Assembly: GCA_026874595.1 (NCBI GenBank)
Contig: CM049307.1
Coordinates: 29,429,079-29,493,078, forward strand
Direction: 5' to 3'
Length of the DNA: 64,000 bases
Origin: Sipunculus nudus
Lineage: Eukaryota; Annelida; Sipuncula; Golfingiida; Sipunculidae
Below, in pieces: positions 48,180 to 60,748 of this stretch. The notes below the pieces were generated by a model. That model saw only the letters and a program-made list of their open reading frames with translations. It did no database searches and had not been told where the DNA came from. Position numbers and translations under genes: made by a program. Every line of letters begins with the position of its first letter. Position 1 is the first letter of the stretch.

Positions 48180-50700
48180 AAATGTGAATGACCGATTAGA
48201 GGGGTACGCATCCTTTCGGGGCAGGTAGTTTAAACGTTGTATGTTACCCCCGGGGCAGGGAGTTTTGACTGTGCCTGTAACCCCGGGGGCATGGAGGCTC
48301 GTTCGGGATGGCGACCCTCTGAGCGTTACCTGTCGTGGAATCCAACAGGTTGATTACGGCCACCGCTGAGCCAGTCAAATTGTTTGATAGCTATGTCTCA
48401 TCAGCGAGAGGGGCTTCTGTATGGGGCGTAAAAGATATGAACGCCGTTATGCAGGATATTATTCAACGTTCAAACATGTGCTTTCGATCCAGAACGCTCT
48501 TACAAATTTTAAATCAAAACTGATAACACCGGAAGGGAAGAACACCTGTCGTTGTGAGTCGGGGAGGATGCATTCAATGGAAACTGTGTCTATAGAAATT
48601 CTTGAAGGAATGAGAGGGTGTTGATGCCCGGGGCCCCGATGTCCCGGGGAGCAGGCTGCGTTCCGCTGGATCATAAACTTGGGTCGGGGGAACATGTGCA
48701 TCTCTCTACAACACAGACTGGCAACCTGCAGCAGATGCCGCATACAACATAAAACCCGACGGGTCACCCACAAACAGCTGATATGTCGACTTCAATACTC
48801 TCCAGTCCCTCCGTTTTGTCAGTTCACCGGTCCAACAAAACATTACATTATAAAGCCGACCAAGTCTGTGTTTTGGGCTCCTTTTCTGCCCCAATAATCT
48901 CTTTGTGTGTTGGTTGTGGTTAAGAATAGATGCACAGGTTATCTGTTCCGTGATCCGAGATGCACTACGCTATAGAGCGGAGTGGCCCTAACCTTTAGTG
49001 GAGCGACACAAGTGATAACATACTTCAGTGAACAGGTACTTGAGATCTGTTATTATAAGGGCACGGATAAACTTGAGTGTGTTTGTATCCCTGGTGAGCA
49101 CGCGCGTGTAGCGAGCGCTCACGCACTCGACCCTCAACGACTCAACCCGTCAAGTAGCAAAAGAGAAGCATGTAAAATTCTTGACGCCTGATCAAGCAAA
49201 TGTTAGCGAGGAAGTTGTAGATTTTGTCAGCTCCACTCCGTGGAGCTTGCTGTGAAAATATGGACCAGACCCGCTGCCAACACGACGGCAATTGTGTTAT
49301 GTATGTTCCCAGTAGCCGGGCCGTATTTCATCCTCCCTAATCATCCCCAGACCTCTCTCAACTCATCACTAAATCTGCCTGAATGTATGTGGGCATAGCA
49401 AAGACCCTGCTTGCCAAGCCCCTCTACACACAACACAATGTGGCGTCCGGGGCACGGCTGGCATGGGCCACCCCGGCTATATCTTACAGAACTTCCCACC
49501 TGCTTCATAATACATACATCAGGTTTATACACGCACACACGAGTTAACATAAGGGGGTTATACAGGTGTATACCACGTGACCTACCGAGAGTCGCCAATG
49601 TGAAGCCATAGTGAAGGTCCAACAGATAGCGGTACGTAAAACAGTGAGCCATGCTGTCCAAAACTGTCCTGGCAGTTGTAACATATATTAAGGAATATCG
49701 GACGTCCTGTCGAACATTGACAACAGCTGTGCCCCGAAGAATTTATACCATGGTCCAGCATACAAGATTATTAGTAAATTTACTTTGGGAGTGGTACTTT
49801 CGGACCCTCTAAGGCATAAACCTAATAGAGGCTGCTTTTGATACGCCATAATTTAGTTTGGCCAGGAAGTCAGTGAGTGAGAGAATTTGCATCGGCGATA
49901 ATCTAATTTCCTCATGGTATCTCTAATTTTCCACGAATCAGAAAAACTGGCCCGGCCTTTCTTTGATATTGAGGACGTGAATAGAATACGGGTGTTCTAT
50001 AAAAGCTTTGAAGGCGTAAAGTGGTCCCCCAAGCGAGTTATACAGCTCAACGCTGGGTAAAAACAAGGCCATTCACTGGCCTTACTTATAATGGGATTGG
50101 ATTTGGCTAGATGCAGGGAGTAGAGAACAGCGCTAACTTACTTTTACAAGAGTGGTAGTAGTCCATAACGCTATGCATCGGTGGGGGTCCCCGAGGGTGG
50201 TGGAAGCGGTAAGCTGTCAGATCCATGGTAAACACAGACGTACAGACGGACACTGGCACACTGATTTCAGATGACACACTTGGCTTGCCAAGCACGACGT
50301 GTGCTGTCTGAGAACTGCTGTCCTTTCTTACGTTTATCTAGCGGCAGCGACCGTCTTTCTCGTCACCATTATAATTCATGACAATCTACTGAGGTGACAT
50401 ACACACCCCAGGGGCCAGCCTGCGTCCCCAGTCAATCACATTAATTATAAAGTCCAACCCCCTCCCACACTACAGCGGCGGGCCGGAGGGGGGACGGCCG
50501 TGCATTTAATTAATACCACGTGGTGGTGACGGGTGGCCAATAGCACGCGCGACCATACACCGCGTCTGTCATCACAACTGTGGCCGGTGGTCTTCTAGAA
50601 AAATGAACCCGGGCTATCCTTAAGACGATATAACCCGTCCAGAAACGAACATGACCAGTACTTGTATTATCTACATTAAAAGTCTCGCCGCAGCACCATA
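48180..50700. other. Large GC-richer unique island in intron 1
   Basis: About 2.5 kb of non-repetitive sequence near 50% GC, the longest such block in the window. It starts with a cluster of CCCCGGGG-type motifs at 48.2-48.3 kb and contains a 10-bp palindrome accacgtggt (50515-50524, CACGTG E-box) beside TTTAATTAAT. No coding exon was supported on either strand, so a regulatory block is the best guess. Confidence 0.35.
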
Positions 50701-50999
50701 ATTAATGTCACAATAGGGCCTTTCTTGGCTCGCCGTCTGCACCATTATTGATTACCTGGAAACAGGTTTTACAAAATGAACCCGATTTGTGTATATCTAT
50801 TGTGAGAACAACTCTACATTCTGGAATCAGCCCTTTAACAGCCGCTACTCAGCAACATGGTTTGTTCCATTATTCTGAGTGCACCTGAGACACGTCCCCA
50901 AATTATACACTCTGTACCTCCTCTGAGATGAGTGTATATAAAACACACGTCCAAGCACATCTCATACATGCATGTGACCAAGCTCATAATAGACGTGCT

Positions 51000-51080
51000 A
51001 ATATAATAGATATAACGTATATATCCTAATATAATAGATATAATGTATATATCCTAATATAAAAGATATAATGTATATAC
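51000..51080. repeat. Short tandem repeat, intron 1
   Basis: Three near-copies of a unit of about 31 bp with the pattern taatataatagatataatg then tatatatcc. Confidence 0.8.
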
Positions 51081-51599
51081 ATGTCCAAGCACCTAACTGC
51101 ATGAAGAGAAAACATTTTCTTATTGTAATGTTGAAGTTTAGAGTGGTAGATGTAAATCGCATCCTTCAATTCTCATGATATATCACCCCATTAACATTTC
51201 TTATTTAATTATATAAAAACACATTAATTATATAAAAACCCACAGAATCAAGTCATACATGACAACCCCCCCCCCCCCCACCGATTTACAGCCTGGTAAT
51301 ATCGAGCACCACGTACAAAAAAATCTTTATGGTATGTTCACTGAACCGAACTATACTATAAATGTTGAAAAAAAAGGGAGGACATTATAAGCTCATCTTT
51401 CTCATCTCGCTAATGACTTGGCTAGCCTCTCTTTGTATAAAGCTGGGAGTCACTTTATAGACCCCCTTTACAGATATAAATTTATATGTAATATTCGACG
51501 TTCAATATACGACCAGAGCATCTATTCAAAATGTATGAACATTGTGGACAATTATATGATGAAATTCCAATAAAAACAAATGACCAGAGTAAGATTCCT

Positions 51600-53000
51600 C
51601 TATTTCTGGGTAAGAAGGCAGGATGTGCGGGGAGGAAGATACCCTTACATTGACGACAAGGGCGTCCCCGGCCGAAGCAGGCCGCACCGCCCCTCTCTCC
51701 GCCAAGAAACCGCCTCCCTAATCTAGATGAGCTGATGTATCGAAATAACGTTCACATTATTAGGGTTAACAGGATTAGCTGCAATTCACTCGACAGCCGG
51801 GAAACTGTAAATTAGTAAAATAAAGAACGGCGGCCCTCCAGCGATCTCATGGCCCTATTAGCAAATTCTATTTGACGTCCGTCCCATAGGCAGCCGATTA
51901 ACGTAGATTAAATTAAGTGAGCGCTTGAAGAACTAGAGAGAGATAGAGCGCACAGCGCCGGGTACAAAAGCCGGCCGATAGATCTTGGTCGGTCCCATCC
52001 CGGCCTCCCATCACAAAACTCATCAAAGAAAACATTATATTTATATCTCCATTTATTTCTCTCCATCCGACTGTATGAAAAGTAAATAATTTATACAACA
52101 GAAAAGGAGAGAAAAAATACATGAAGTAAAGATGTTTTTGTGAACCTATAAAAATATAATTTAAGTATGGAGTAAAATGAAAAATAATTGTGAATCATTG
52201 ACTAATAAACACAAAAAAATGTGACTCGCTGGCTAATAAACACATTAAAAAAGCAAAGGAAATGCTCTGAACATTCCTAGTTTTACACAGACTGGAGTCA
52301 GCAAGAAGATACATACAGGCATATAGAGCCCGCTGTATCCCACGGCGAGTCGGGACCCTTCAAGTGTGCGGCGCTCAGGGGCCACAATGTTGCACGAGAC
52401 AAATGTTCCGGTAAGCTGCCATGCATTTACTGGGAAATTGATTCGAGGAACAACACCAGTCTTTGGACAGGAATAATGCTGCTAGCTTAAAGCCGTGGCA
52501 CGCTCTGAAATATTAATGTTACTGAGGGCGGCAGGGGACGGCTACCCAGTTTCCCGCGACCAGACGCCAGTCATGGGTAACCGTGACGATTCATTGGGCA
52601 CCAAAACAGCCAGTTTTAACCCTCGTCGCACACAATTTGTTCGCTTTCTCTGGCCGGGTGCCCTCTCCATAACCGCGACAATAGCGACGAGCTGGTGTTC
52701 ACAAACCTCATGTATATTAACAGTGCTGACAGAGAAGCCCGTGAACCGTGCCGGTCACAAAACACTGCATATCAAAACAATCCCCACAGTTCCATATGCT
52801 TTTTTAACAGTCCCAGATTGGGTTAATCGTGCGCAACAATGAGAAGGCCAAGGCCCCGCCTTATAGCCCGGCCCAGCGACCAGACGGTCCCTATCACAGT
52901 AAACCATAGATTTCTGTCATAAAAGAAATAGAGACACTGTGTGAGGGTGTAGGCTGCAGACCGGAGTCCACCTGACGAGATATATAGTTATGTATATTAC
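51600..53000. other. Two GC-richer islands in intron 1
   Basis: About 51.6-52.0 and 52.3-53.0 kb are unique and GC-richer, separated by AT-rich sequence with a short local duplication of the word taataaacaca. The 115-codon open frame at 52495-52842 on the plus strand lacks any recognised motif. These are candidate regulatory elements only. Confidence 0.3.
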
Positions 53001-53780
53001 ACGCAAACCTCACCTGACCAGAGGCGTATAGCATTACTGAAAACGATGTGATTTAAATACAGAAAATATCAACACTTACATAAATGAAACTGGCTTGTTT
53101 TTTTAATAACAAAGGTTGACAATAAGTCGGAATATTGTTTTTTTTTCTCGACAATTTGTTCAATGCTGTACAGTGTGTATAGAATATATGATAAAAAATA
53201 TTAACAAGGAATATTGTCGTCCTGCTTTTGTACCCAGTCCCTCCTACATGATTCTGATTTAAATTTTCTTTACAAAGCACACTTCAGCTAAATATATATA
53301 ATATATATATAGGGTTTTCAAATCTTTTCTAAAAAGGATTAGCCATTATATAGAAACATGCACTTTACTTGCTGAAGGCAAGTGTTTATAAGCTTAAATA
53401 TAAATATAATTATATATGAATTCTTAGGGCAATTTGCGCGTGGAGTCAGACGACTGCTTCAGATATACATACTCCTAATAAACTGTATTGGTAGAATATT
53501 GTAGAACAGTTGATCAATAAAGATGTGTGTTTCGTATATAATATATCTAGACTCAAATTTGCGAATAGCTCTATATACAGGTGTGAATGAACACATTTAA
53601 AATGCAGGTACTTGTTTCTGACTTTCGCATCGTACAGTGTTTTTATTTTTAAGGCAGATGAGAGATTCAGAAAGAAGGCAAATTCTATTAGTTTTCACTG
53701 ACATATGTAAAATATATTATACATTGTAATTCCTCAATACAAAATTACACAAGAGTAAGAAGTACTTCGTTTCACATAAG

Positions 53781-53781
<1 letters not shown>

Positions 53782-53822
<41 letters not shown>
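53782..53822. repeat. (TTA)n microsatellite, intron 1
   Basis: About 41 bp of TTA repeats. Confidence 0.95.
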
Positions 53823-54399
53823 CGAAAGGTTAGAATCATGATCATAGGTTTAAAAATTACAAAGCGTAGATTGTTCTGTATAAATAAATTAATGGAGTCA
53901 GATTACTAAAGCGACTGTGAAGCATCTAAAGGATTGATTGTTAAATTTTATCAATGTTTCATCAAAATATATTTACCCGATTCTTGGATTCATATTTCCG
54001 TTCGGAGAGTAAAGTGTAATGTGATCACCACCTAAAACACTACAGTTTGCTCTTCCACATGAAGCGCTCTAGAATGTTTGAGCTGGCAGCGCGGCTATCA
54101 CATTAAACATTAACAAAAACACAGGTCCGGGGATTTAAACACGAGTTAATGGGAATAATACCTCCATGACGGACGTTCAAACAACATGTAATACCGTTAT
54201 CAAGAGGCCAGGGTAATGATACCGACATATGCTGTTCCATGAGATACCAAATAATGTATTTATTTTGGGTATAAACGTCACGTGAATAATTCAAGGAAAT
54301 CACAAATTGTGGATCGATGGGTTAGAGACAAAGCTGCAGAAGATAAGCTCTGGACAATAGGTTTGGCCGTTTTGTAATATAATCTATGTCTCTCAGCGA

Positions 54400-55090
54400 A
54401 CCCCTTCCCGAGCCCCTACCTGGCATTTAAAGCGCGAACAGCAAGCTTTGTGAATTATTGAAACACTAAGGGGGCATTGTGACGTGAAATACAAGTAAGC
54501 CATTGTGTGAATGGCGGTTATATGGCCGGCAAAAATTGCCCTTATCCATCACGTCCGCGTGCTGCGAATGCAAAGTTATAAAGCGGGAGAACACCTTTAA
54601 GCTGGCAGCATGAAAGGGCTGCAGCAGTGCTGGAGACTCCATCACGCAGCACGCTCAAGTGTTTTATTTATAAACCTAAATAAGAACGAGAGAAAGTTGG
54701 AGAGAAAAAAATATAAAGAAAACGCAGGACTAGAACAACCTGCAAAAGTTATGGGCGACGTGATTTGACTTTGCCCCGGGCCAAATCTGTTTTATTCGGC
54801 CGTTGAGCGAGCATGCAGGCCTGGCAGTTGCTGATAAATCTAATCAAATAGTTGCGGGGCCACTAGGGGGACGGTCTGACGGCGGGCCGTGCGCCACCAA
54901 CAGCCAAAATAATTGACACTGATCATACGGACACACAGCCACGACAGGGGAACGTTCAGTCTACAGAGGACAGGGTTAATTGCCTTGCCAAAACCATTTC
55001 ACAACACTTTGTCTCGGCCCGGTTCCCAGGCCGGCCTATCAGACGGACTCCTTCTTTTATTCTAACCCAAATCCCTAGAAATTAAAATTC
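54400..55090. other. GC-richer island with CTCF-like site in intron 1
   Basis: The island is unique sequence of about 50% GC in AT-rich surroundings. Positions 54860-54873 read CCACTAGGGGGACG, matching the core CTCF consensus CCASYAGRKGGCRS except for A at the twelfth base. TAATC and AATAATTGACA homeodomain-type words flank it. Regulatory or insulator function is inferred. Confidence 0.35.
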
Positions 55091-55642
55091 CCGGAAACCT
55101 GACATAGCGTGCATTGCATCATAACCAAAGAAATCTTCAAAGGTTGTCCCACAAATGAACTATTGAACAGGGATCACTTAAAAATAGAGCTAGACTTAAA
55201 TGGTCCCCACGAAGAGTACATTTCAACATCACAGAATAATAAAACAACATGTTTATCATTACCAAACAATAAATCTTTTACAATGCAATAAATATTTTCT
55301 TTCTGTTTGTTTTTTAGACGTCTTCTTGTCGTTTCACAATGGTTATATATATGATTGGAAATACGAAAAATTTAATGCAAAACTTCCTACGAATGAACCT
55401 TAAATTGATATTGTAATGACAGTATAAAATTTAATGGTCACCAAACCGGTTTGTATAATACCATCAAATATAATTTCTATCATAGATTTTTAAATGATCG
55501 TGATAATAAGGAAATCAGAAACTTGCACAAATATTACCTGGGAACTATATGTATATATATAAACAATTTATGTAAAACTTGACTGCATTGATGTTATTCA
55601 ACGTATTACCAATGCCTATAAAGACAATTAAGATTTCCAATT

Positions 55643-55800
55643 AAATGCCAACCCATTTCAAAGTGTTTGGTCAAATGTTAACTCCAATTCAATAAAAATA
55701 ATTTGTTTTAAATTCAAGTAACAATACAAATTCAATTCCAACCCATTTCAATGTGTTTGATCAAATATTAACTTCAATTCAATAAGAATATTTTTTTTTA
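55643..55800. repeat. Short tandem duplication, intron 1
   Basis: The block ccaacccatttcaaagtgtt plus following sequence to aattcaataa recurs about 90-95 bp later with a few changes (near 55.65 and 55.74 kb). Confidence 0.75.
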
Positions 55801-57422
55801 TTCAGTTTAATTTAACAATACATATGTGAGCTCAGAATGACATAGAGACTTCAGCCATGCAAGTTACCTAATATACAGATTACGCCTTACAATATTAAAT
55901 ATGCATGTCCTGCTCATTGTGACGTCATACATCCACGTAGATGACGCATCTGTGTTTTACTTAAGTTTGGGTCACGTTTGTTAGAGAAATATATAGCATG
56001 CTTATTCAAAAAGTGAACGTCTTCAAGACAAAAGAAACGCCGCCTTAGGGGGGAAACACTACATATGGAAATCATTTCTATTGATTTAATTCAATTTTCA
56101 TCGGTATAACTATTCCCATCACTTCAGTTCCATTCATAACTGAACCTGACAAAATCCACATCAAAATATATTTTACCGAAAACATCAAAGAAATTCCCCT
56201 TTTTATTATAACTATCGGTATTAATATAATTTCACGAAAATGTGGAGTAAATACTGATAATTCAGGTTCTCCTGGCGACAAAATATACTGAATTTTATAA
56301 AGAAATATAAATGTAGATTGCACACAGTATTACCGTCATCCGCTGTATAATGTCTTAAATTTTTCATGCATTATAAAAGCTCAAAGGTGACTTTGTCTTC
56401 GATTTAGTTCATCCATTTGAAAAGCGTGAGACTGGAACCGTACACTAACTTTCGGACAATTCTTTTGTGAATGAGCGCACCTTACTGGAAGAAAAATACA
56501 ACGGTTAAGAACACTTGGTCCTGTACTGTATTGTGCACAGAATATAGCACGTATATACATCTCAAGTTCTGATTTATACATACATAGGTGTTCACCGCAG
56601 GTGTTAGGCTGGAGTTAAAACGAGCTAATAATCACCAATACAAAATACTAAACAACGTCATACCTGAGCGCAGTGCCGCTAAAATAGTAGGAAAAAACCC
56701 TGACGTGATAAGGTACAGAGGTATATACGGATCACAAAGGATCCGGGGCGTCCAGGGACAGGTGAGCGAGTGATGAATTGAGCATTCATCTCCGTAAAAG
56801 CTAAGACGTCAAACACAGAAAACAACATTAAAATTGGGAGTCACTACAGCAAGGCAACTCGACCAAGGCCAAATATATATAGGAATAAATGATGGTAGTA
56901 AAGCACCAACCAGCTAGTCTGGTCTATATCATAAGTATATATATAAATGTGTTTATTAAGAGACTGTGCAATACATGTTTTTACTCTGCATAAGAAGAGA
57001 CCAAGCATAAATCAACCGATGATGTAATTTTATATATATATATATATACACATATTGCTTTGCTCTCGTTTATAAAAACGAATTTAATAAAATGGGCATT
57101 TATGCGAGTTGTTTCTATATCATTTTACATATACAGGCTTTGATTTATAAATGTTATAAAACAATTGGACAAGTATCAAGACTATTAAACCTACAGTTGG
57201 ATGGAGACATTAATAAAGTTTAATAATAGTTTATATATAATAACAAGAAATTCAAAACGCCAACGAATAAGTTATATTATTATTATTTAACATATATTAT
57301 ATAGAGCATTTTATTGTGATTCCTATAAATCAAAAACATGCACCATGGAGTTACATATATTAAATATAATTTGATGAGTTTTACTCTGACATTGATCACA
57401 ATGCTTGAAAATTGGGTCCATG

Positions 57423-57500
<78 letters not shown>

Positions 57501-57590
57501 GACATTAAAATAATAACAGTAATAATAATATTATTATTATTATTTATTATTATTATTATTGTCCTTATTATTATTATTATTAAAACATTT
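57423..57590. repeat. (TA)n followed by interrupted (TTA)n, intron 1
   Basis: About 78 bp of TA (57423-57500), then interrupted TTA repeats to about 57590. Confidence 0.95.
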
Positions 57591-59256
57591 CTTTATTCTT
57601 CAACCTTTTGGAACAGTATATACCCTTCCAGCTTATTAGTAGACCAACCCGCGCGTGTATATACATACATATATATGAACTTGTATGAGTTTCGGATGGT
57701 TGGCTATACGCTGTGATTTACCTTATAACCGTACACCATCTGTAGCGCAGGAGAGCTGTAGCGTGGTGACATTACAATAATTTGGATCAAAGGCCTTCTA
57801 ATCTACAGCCTGGCATAAAAACGTCCTGTAAAGCAGGGCAAGCCTCACAGTTCTCTACGTGGCTTTGCCGCCTCATGCAGGAAGGCGAGTATATTACAGG
57901 CAGATGAAAGGTCCCATCTCACAGGGGCCAGGCCGTCGTAAAGCAGGCCTTTGGAGCAGGTGCCGTGCCTGAGATTTCTTCGCCAGATGGACAGAGCATG
58001 CGGATAAAGATGCTTCAGACTCTGCTGGCTGCTGATGCAGGTTACTGCATGGCGTCTAGGAACACTGTCGCCGTATTCTAAATTATTTTTTTAACTACAT
58101 ATTTATATATTGTCTGCTTTTGTATAGCTCCGGATAAACAAGCAGACACGAAATATTGGTCAAATACATATACAGGTTTATGAATGCTGACAGTCAAATT
58201 GTACTAATACATATTGAATAGGAATGTCATTTAGAAAGGATATATTGTCTTATAAAAACGGAACTAGAATGTAACTCATTTTTTTTTGTTTCTGTGATGG
58301 AGAAATTCTTTAACAGTGCAGAAAGTTCAGCTCCGTATACACGTCATGCACACACATGCCCATGTGATATATAGGGAGTTTTAGGGACATCTTTAAAGCT
58401 TTCTTTGTACTTCAAAATACAGGTGCAATCCATCAGCAGATGTTGTTTACTCCATACAGTTATAACGTTCAAGTAAACCAGTGACGTTAATTAGGGCCTT
58501 CTTACGTCAAACTACACAAAAGACGTGGTCTGTATATACAGTAAATATTTTATACACACAAAATTGTACTAATAATAAAACAAATTTGCTTTTAACAGTA
58601 GAGTTATATATGCACAAATTTTAAAATTAATATTAAGAATGCAGTAAATCCCTCAGGTATATACATATTAATGTACCTAAAGCTGTTTCTATACAAATAT
58701 ATAAATAAATCAATAAATAAAAATTGTACAAATAATTGATATGGATCGATCCCTTAAGGTGTTAGATATATACATTTGTATATATGTTTTATTGACTACA
58801 AGGAACTGTGAAAATGTACTCATGCAAACCATTTAAAACCCCAAACCATCTTTAATCATAAAAAAGACAGTCATGTTATATTCTCGTTCTACAGTTACTC
58901 ATAAAAAAGGTAACTAGTTCACTTTTATCGATATAACGAGACTATAGAAACCCGGCTACATAGGCCCCTGCTGTAATTTGAAGGCATTTCCTAAAACGTA
59001 GAAGTGTAAATCCTATATTATTAAATTATTCACCAAGTAATAGGTTTATAAGCATATTTTCGTTTAATATATTAAAATTTATATATAGGGAATAGTGAAG
59101 AGATGCATGGAACTGCCCACATAATGTGTGCATGTCATGTTATCATTAATAAAGCACCTTCACACTGATATAATTGAGACACCACAGAACATGATATTTT
59201 GTAAAAGAAATATATACATATAGAAATTTTATTAAAGTTATTATATATATATATAT

Positions 59257-59289
59257 AATATAATATAATATAATATAATATAATATAAT
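59257..59289. repeat. (TAATA)n microsatellite, intron 1
   Basis: Six to seven copies of a TAATA pentamer next to a short TA run. Confidence 0.9.
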
Positions 59290-59464
59290 TTTCTATAACA
59301 TTTCATTATTACTGCTATTTTCACTGTTAAATAATTAAAACAAACTGAATAAAAACAGAATATAATAGATTGTCAAAATGGTGAAAATACTAAAATTCGT
59401 TAGAATTACAAAAATTATATTGGATAATTTGCTCTCCTGTTATATACATTATATATATATAGGT

Positions 59465-59473
<9 letters not shown>

Positions 59474-59516
<43 letters not shown>
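59474..59516. repeat. (TA)n microsatellite, intron 1
   Basis: About 43 bp of TA following a short CA run; a smaller TA run follows at 59708-59726. Confidence 0.95.
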
Positions 59517-59520
<4 letters not shown>

Positions 59521-59749
59521 TACATTGCACATTGTGATTTGCACTTAGGGGAGAAATTAGGTTAAAGAAGAGAAATAAAAAGGTCAATATTATAAAAGTA
59601 TAAGAATAGTCACTATGACATATCCTTAACTAACTATTTTGGGAACAGTTAACAAAATATCATTAATGAATTTTTATAAAATATGAGATGGTATATACAT
59701 TAAACTGTATATATATATATATATATGTGCAAAACTAGTACGTGGTATC

Positions 59750-60300
59750 ACTTAATATTGTATCTAACGCACACGTGCACGACAGATTGAGATTCAAGAT
59801 TTTCGGACTCAGTCGAAGCACCCTGGTGGGATTAAAAGGCCAGCAAGTACACCCTGGATTTCAGGAATCCTCAATGCATGTAATATACTAAAAGGAGGAC
59901 CTGCTGGTGTTAAAGAAGCTACACCTCATTACGAAGAGAGTTAGTTCCGGAAGCACTGCTGCTACAGGACACTTATTTCACAATTCAAAACAGTTGGCGG
60001 ACGCATGGTGCTTCGTGATACGTCCCCCGTTCATAAAAACCGTGAGCCGTCACGGAGTCCGTAATCAGCGCCCTGGGCTCCCTAATTAGATTGCCGTCAG
60101 CGTGAAAATCGCACTTGCCACTCGATAACCCACAACCAAACACAAAACATATGAGATGCGACCCGAATCGAACACAATTTGGAATTAATTAAATTTAAAC
60201 TTGGGTTGCTAAGGGACGAATAACGGATTTTCCAAACATGCCTGCACATTAACCAAGGCCGGTGTCTGTGCATGGGGTAAACCAAGCCAGGACTGTTGAA
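59750..60300. other. GC-richer island adjoining exon 1 in intron 1
   Basis: Unique, moderately GC-rich sequence within 0.8 kb of the exon 1 donor. No coding evidence is seen. Its nearness to the promoter suggests a first-intron regulatory element. Confidence 0.3.
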
Positions 60301-60513
60301 CAATGCTGGGGGGGGGGATATTTGACCAATATGACCGTTGGATGATTCACGTTATACCACTTGATCCAAAATCGACTTCTGTAACTTTATTATGTAAACC
60401 TAATAAACAATTGTCTCCAGAGCTGAACAGTGAGTGCGATAATTTATTTATAAATCGAGTCGTTAATGTCACGACCGTTTGTGATAAGATAAGAGTTGAT
60501 GTGTATAGTTTAC

Positions 60514-60748
60514 CTTTTGCGCGCCCGGACTTGGACCGTGCATACGCTGCTACCTGGCCAAATGAGGTGAATCCATTATAGCCGTACCCCTGGGGCCCGA
60601 AGTACCCCGGGGGTGAACTGTCATAGCTGCAGTGTCGGTTATAGTCACCCTCTTGGGGGTACTGGAACTTGTATCCCGAGGGGTGAGGGTAGCCAGGTCC
60701 TGGGTACTGATAGTGGGGGTGGCGCTCCGCCATGTACATAAGCTCCAT
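60514..60748 (-). CDS. Pax2/5/8: Pax2/5/8 exon 1: Tyr/Pro/Gly-rich N-terminus
   Basis: This is the predicted first coding exon, residues 1-78 plus the first base of codon 79. The ATG at 60746-60748 is preceded in frame by TGA at 60755-60757, so translation cannot begin further upstream in this exon. Further in-frame Met codons lie at residues 4 and 6. The peptide starts MELMYMAERH and is rich in Tyr, Pro, Gly and Ser, then ends with a basic stretch RSKSGRAK. The donor is CAAAAG|gtaaac at 60513/60514. It leaves in phase 1, which exactly matches both acceptors of exon 2 and gives RAK-G-HGG or RAK-D-TRF. I do not recognise this N-terminus from other Pax proteins; vertebrate PAX2/5/8 begin with a much shorter exon. 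It is linked to the gene by phase, strand and position across a 15-kb intron, so an independent first exon cannot be excluded. Confidence 0.72.

Larger units (their letters stand above)
45316..60513 (-). other. Intron 1 (15.2 kb)
   Basis: A long intron between the N-terminal exon and the paired domain. It alternates AT-rich sequence with (TA)n, (TTA)n and poly-C arrays and with moderately GC-rich unique islands at about 46.56-46.88, 48.18-50.7, 51.6-52.0, 52.3-53.0, 54.4-55.09, 57.72-58.08 and 59.75-60.3 kb. No alternative first exon with a phase-1 donor was convincingly found. Confidence 0.7.

Noticed and set aside
60303-60581. 92-codon open frame on the plus strand
   Set aside because: It overlaps exon 1 in antisense, lacks motifs and has no supporting splice pattern.
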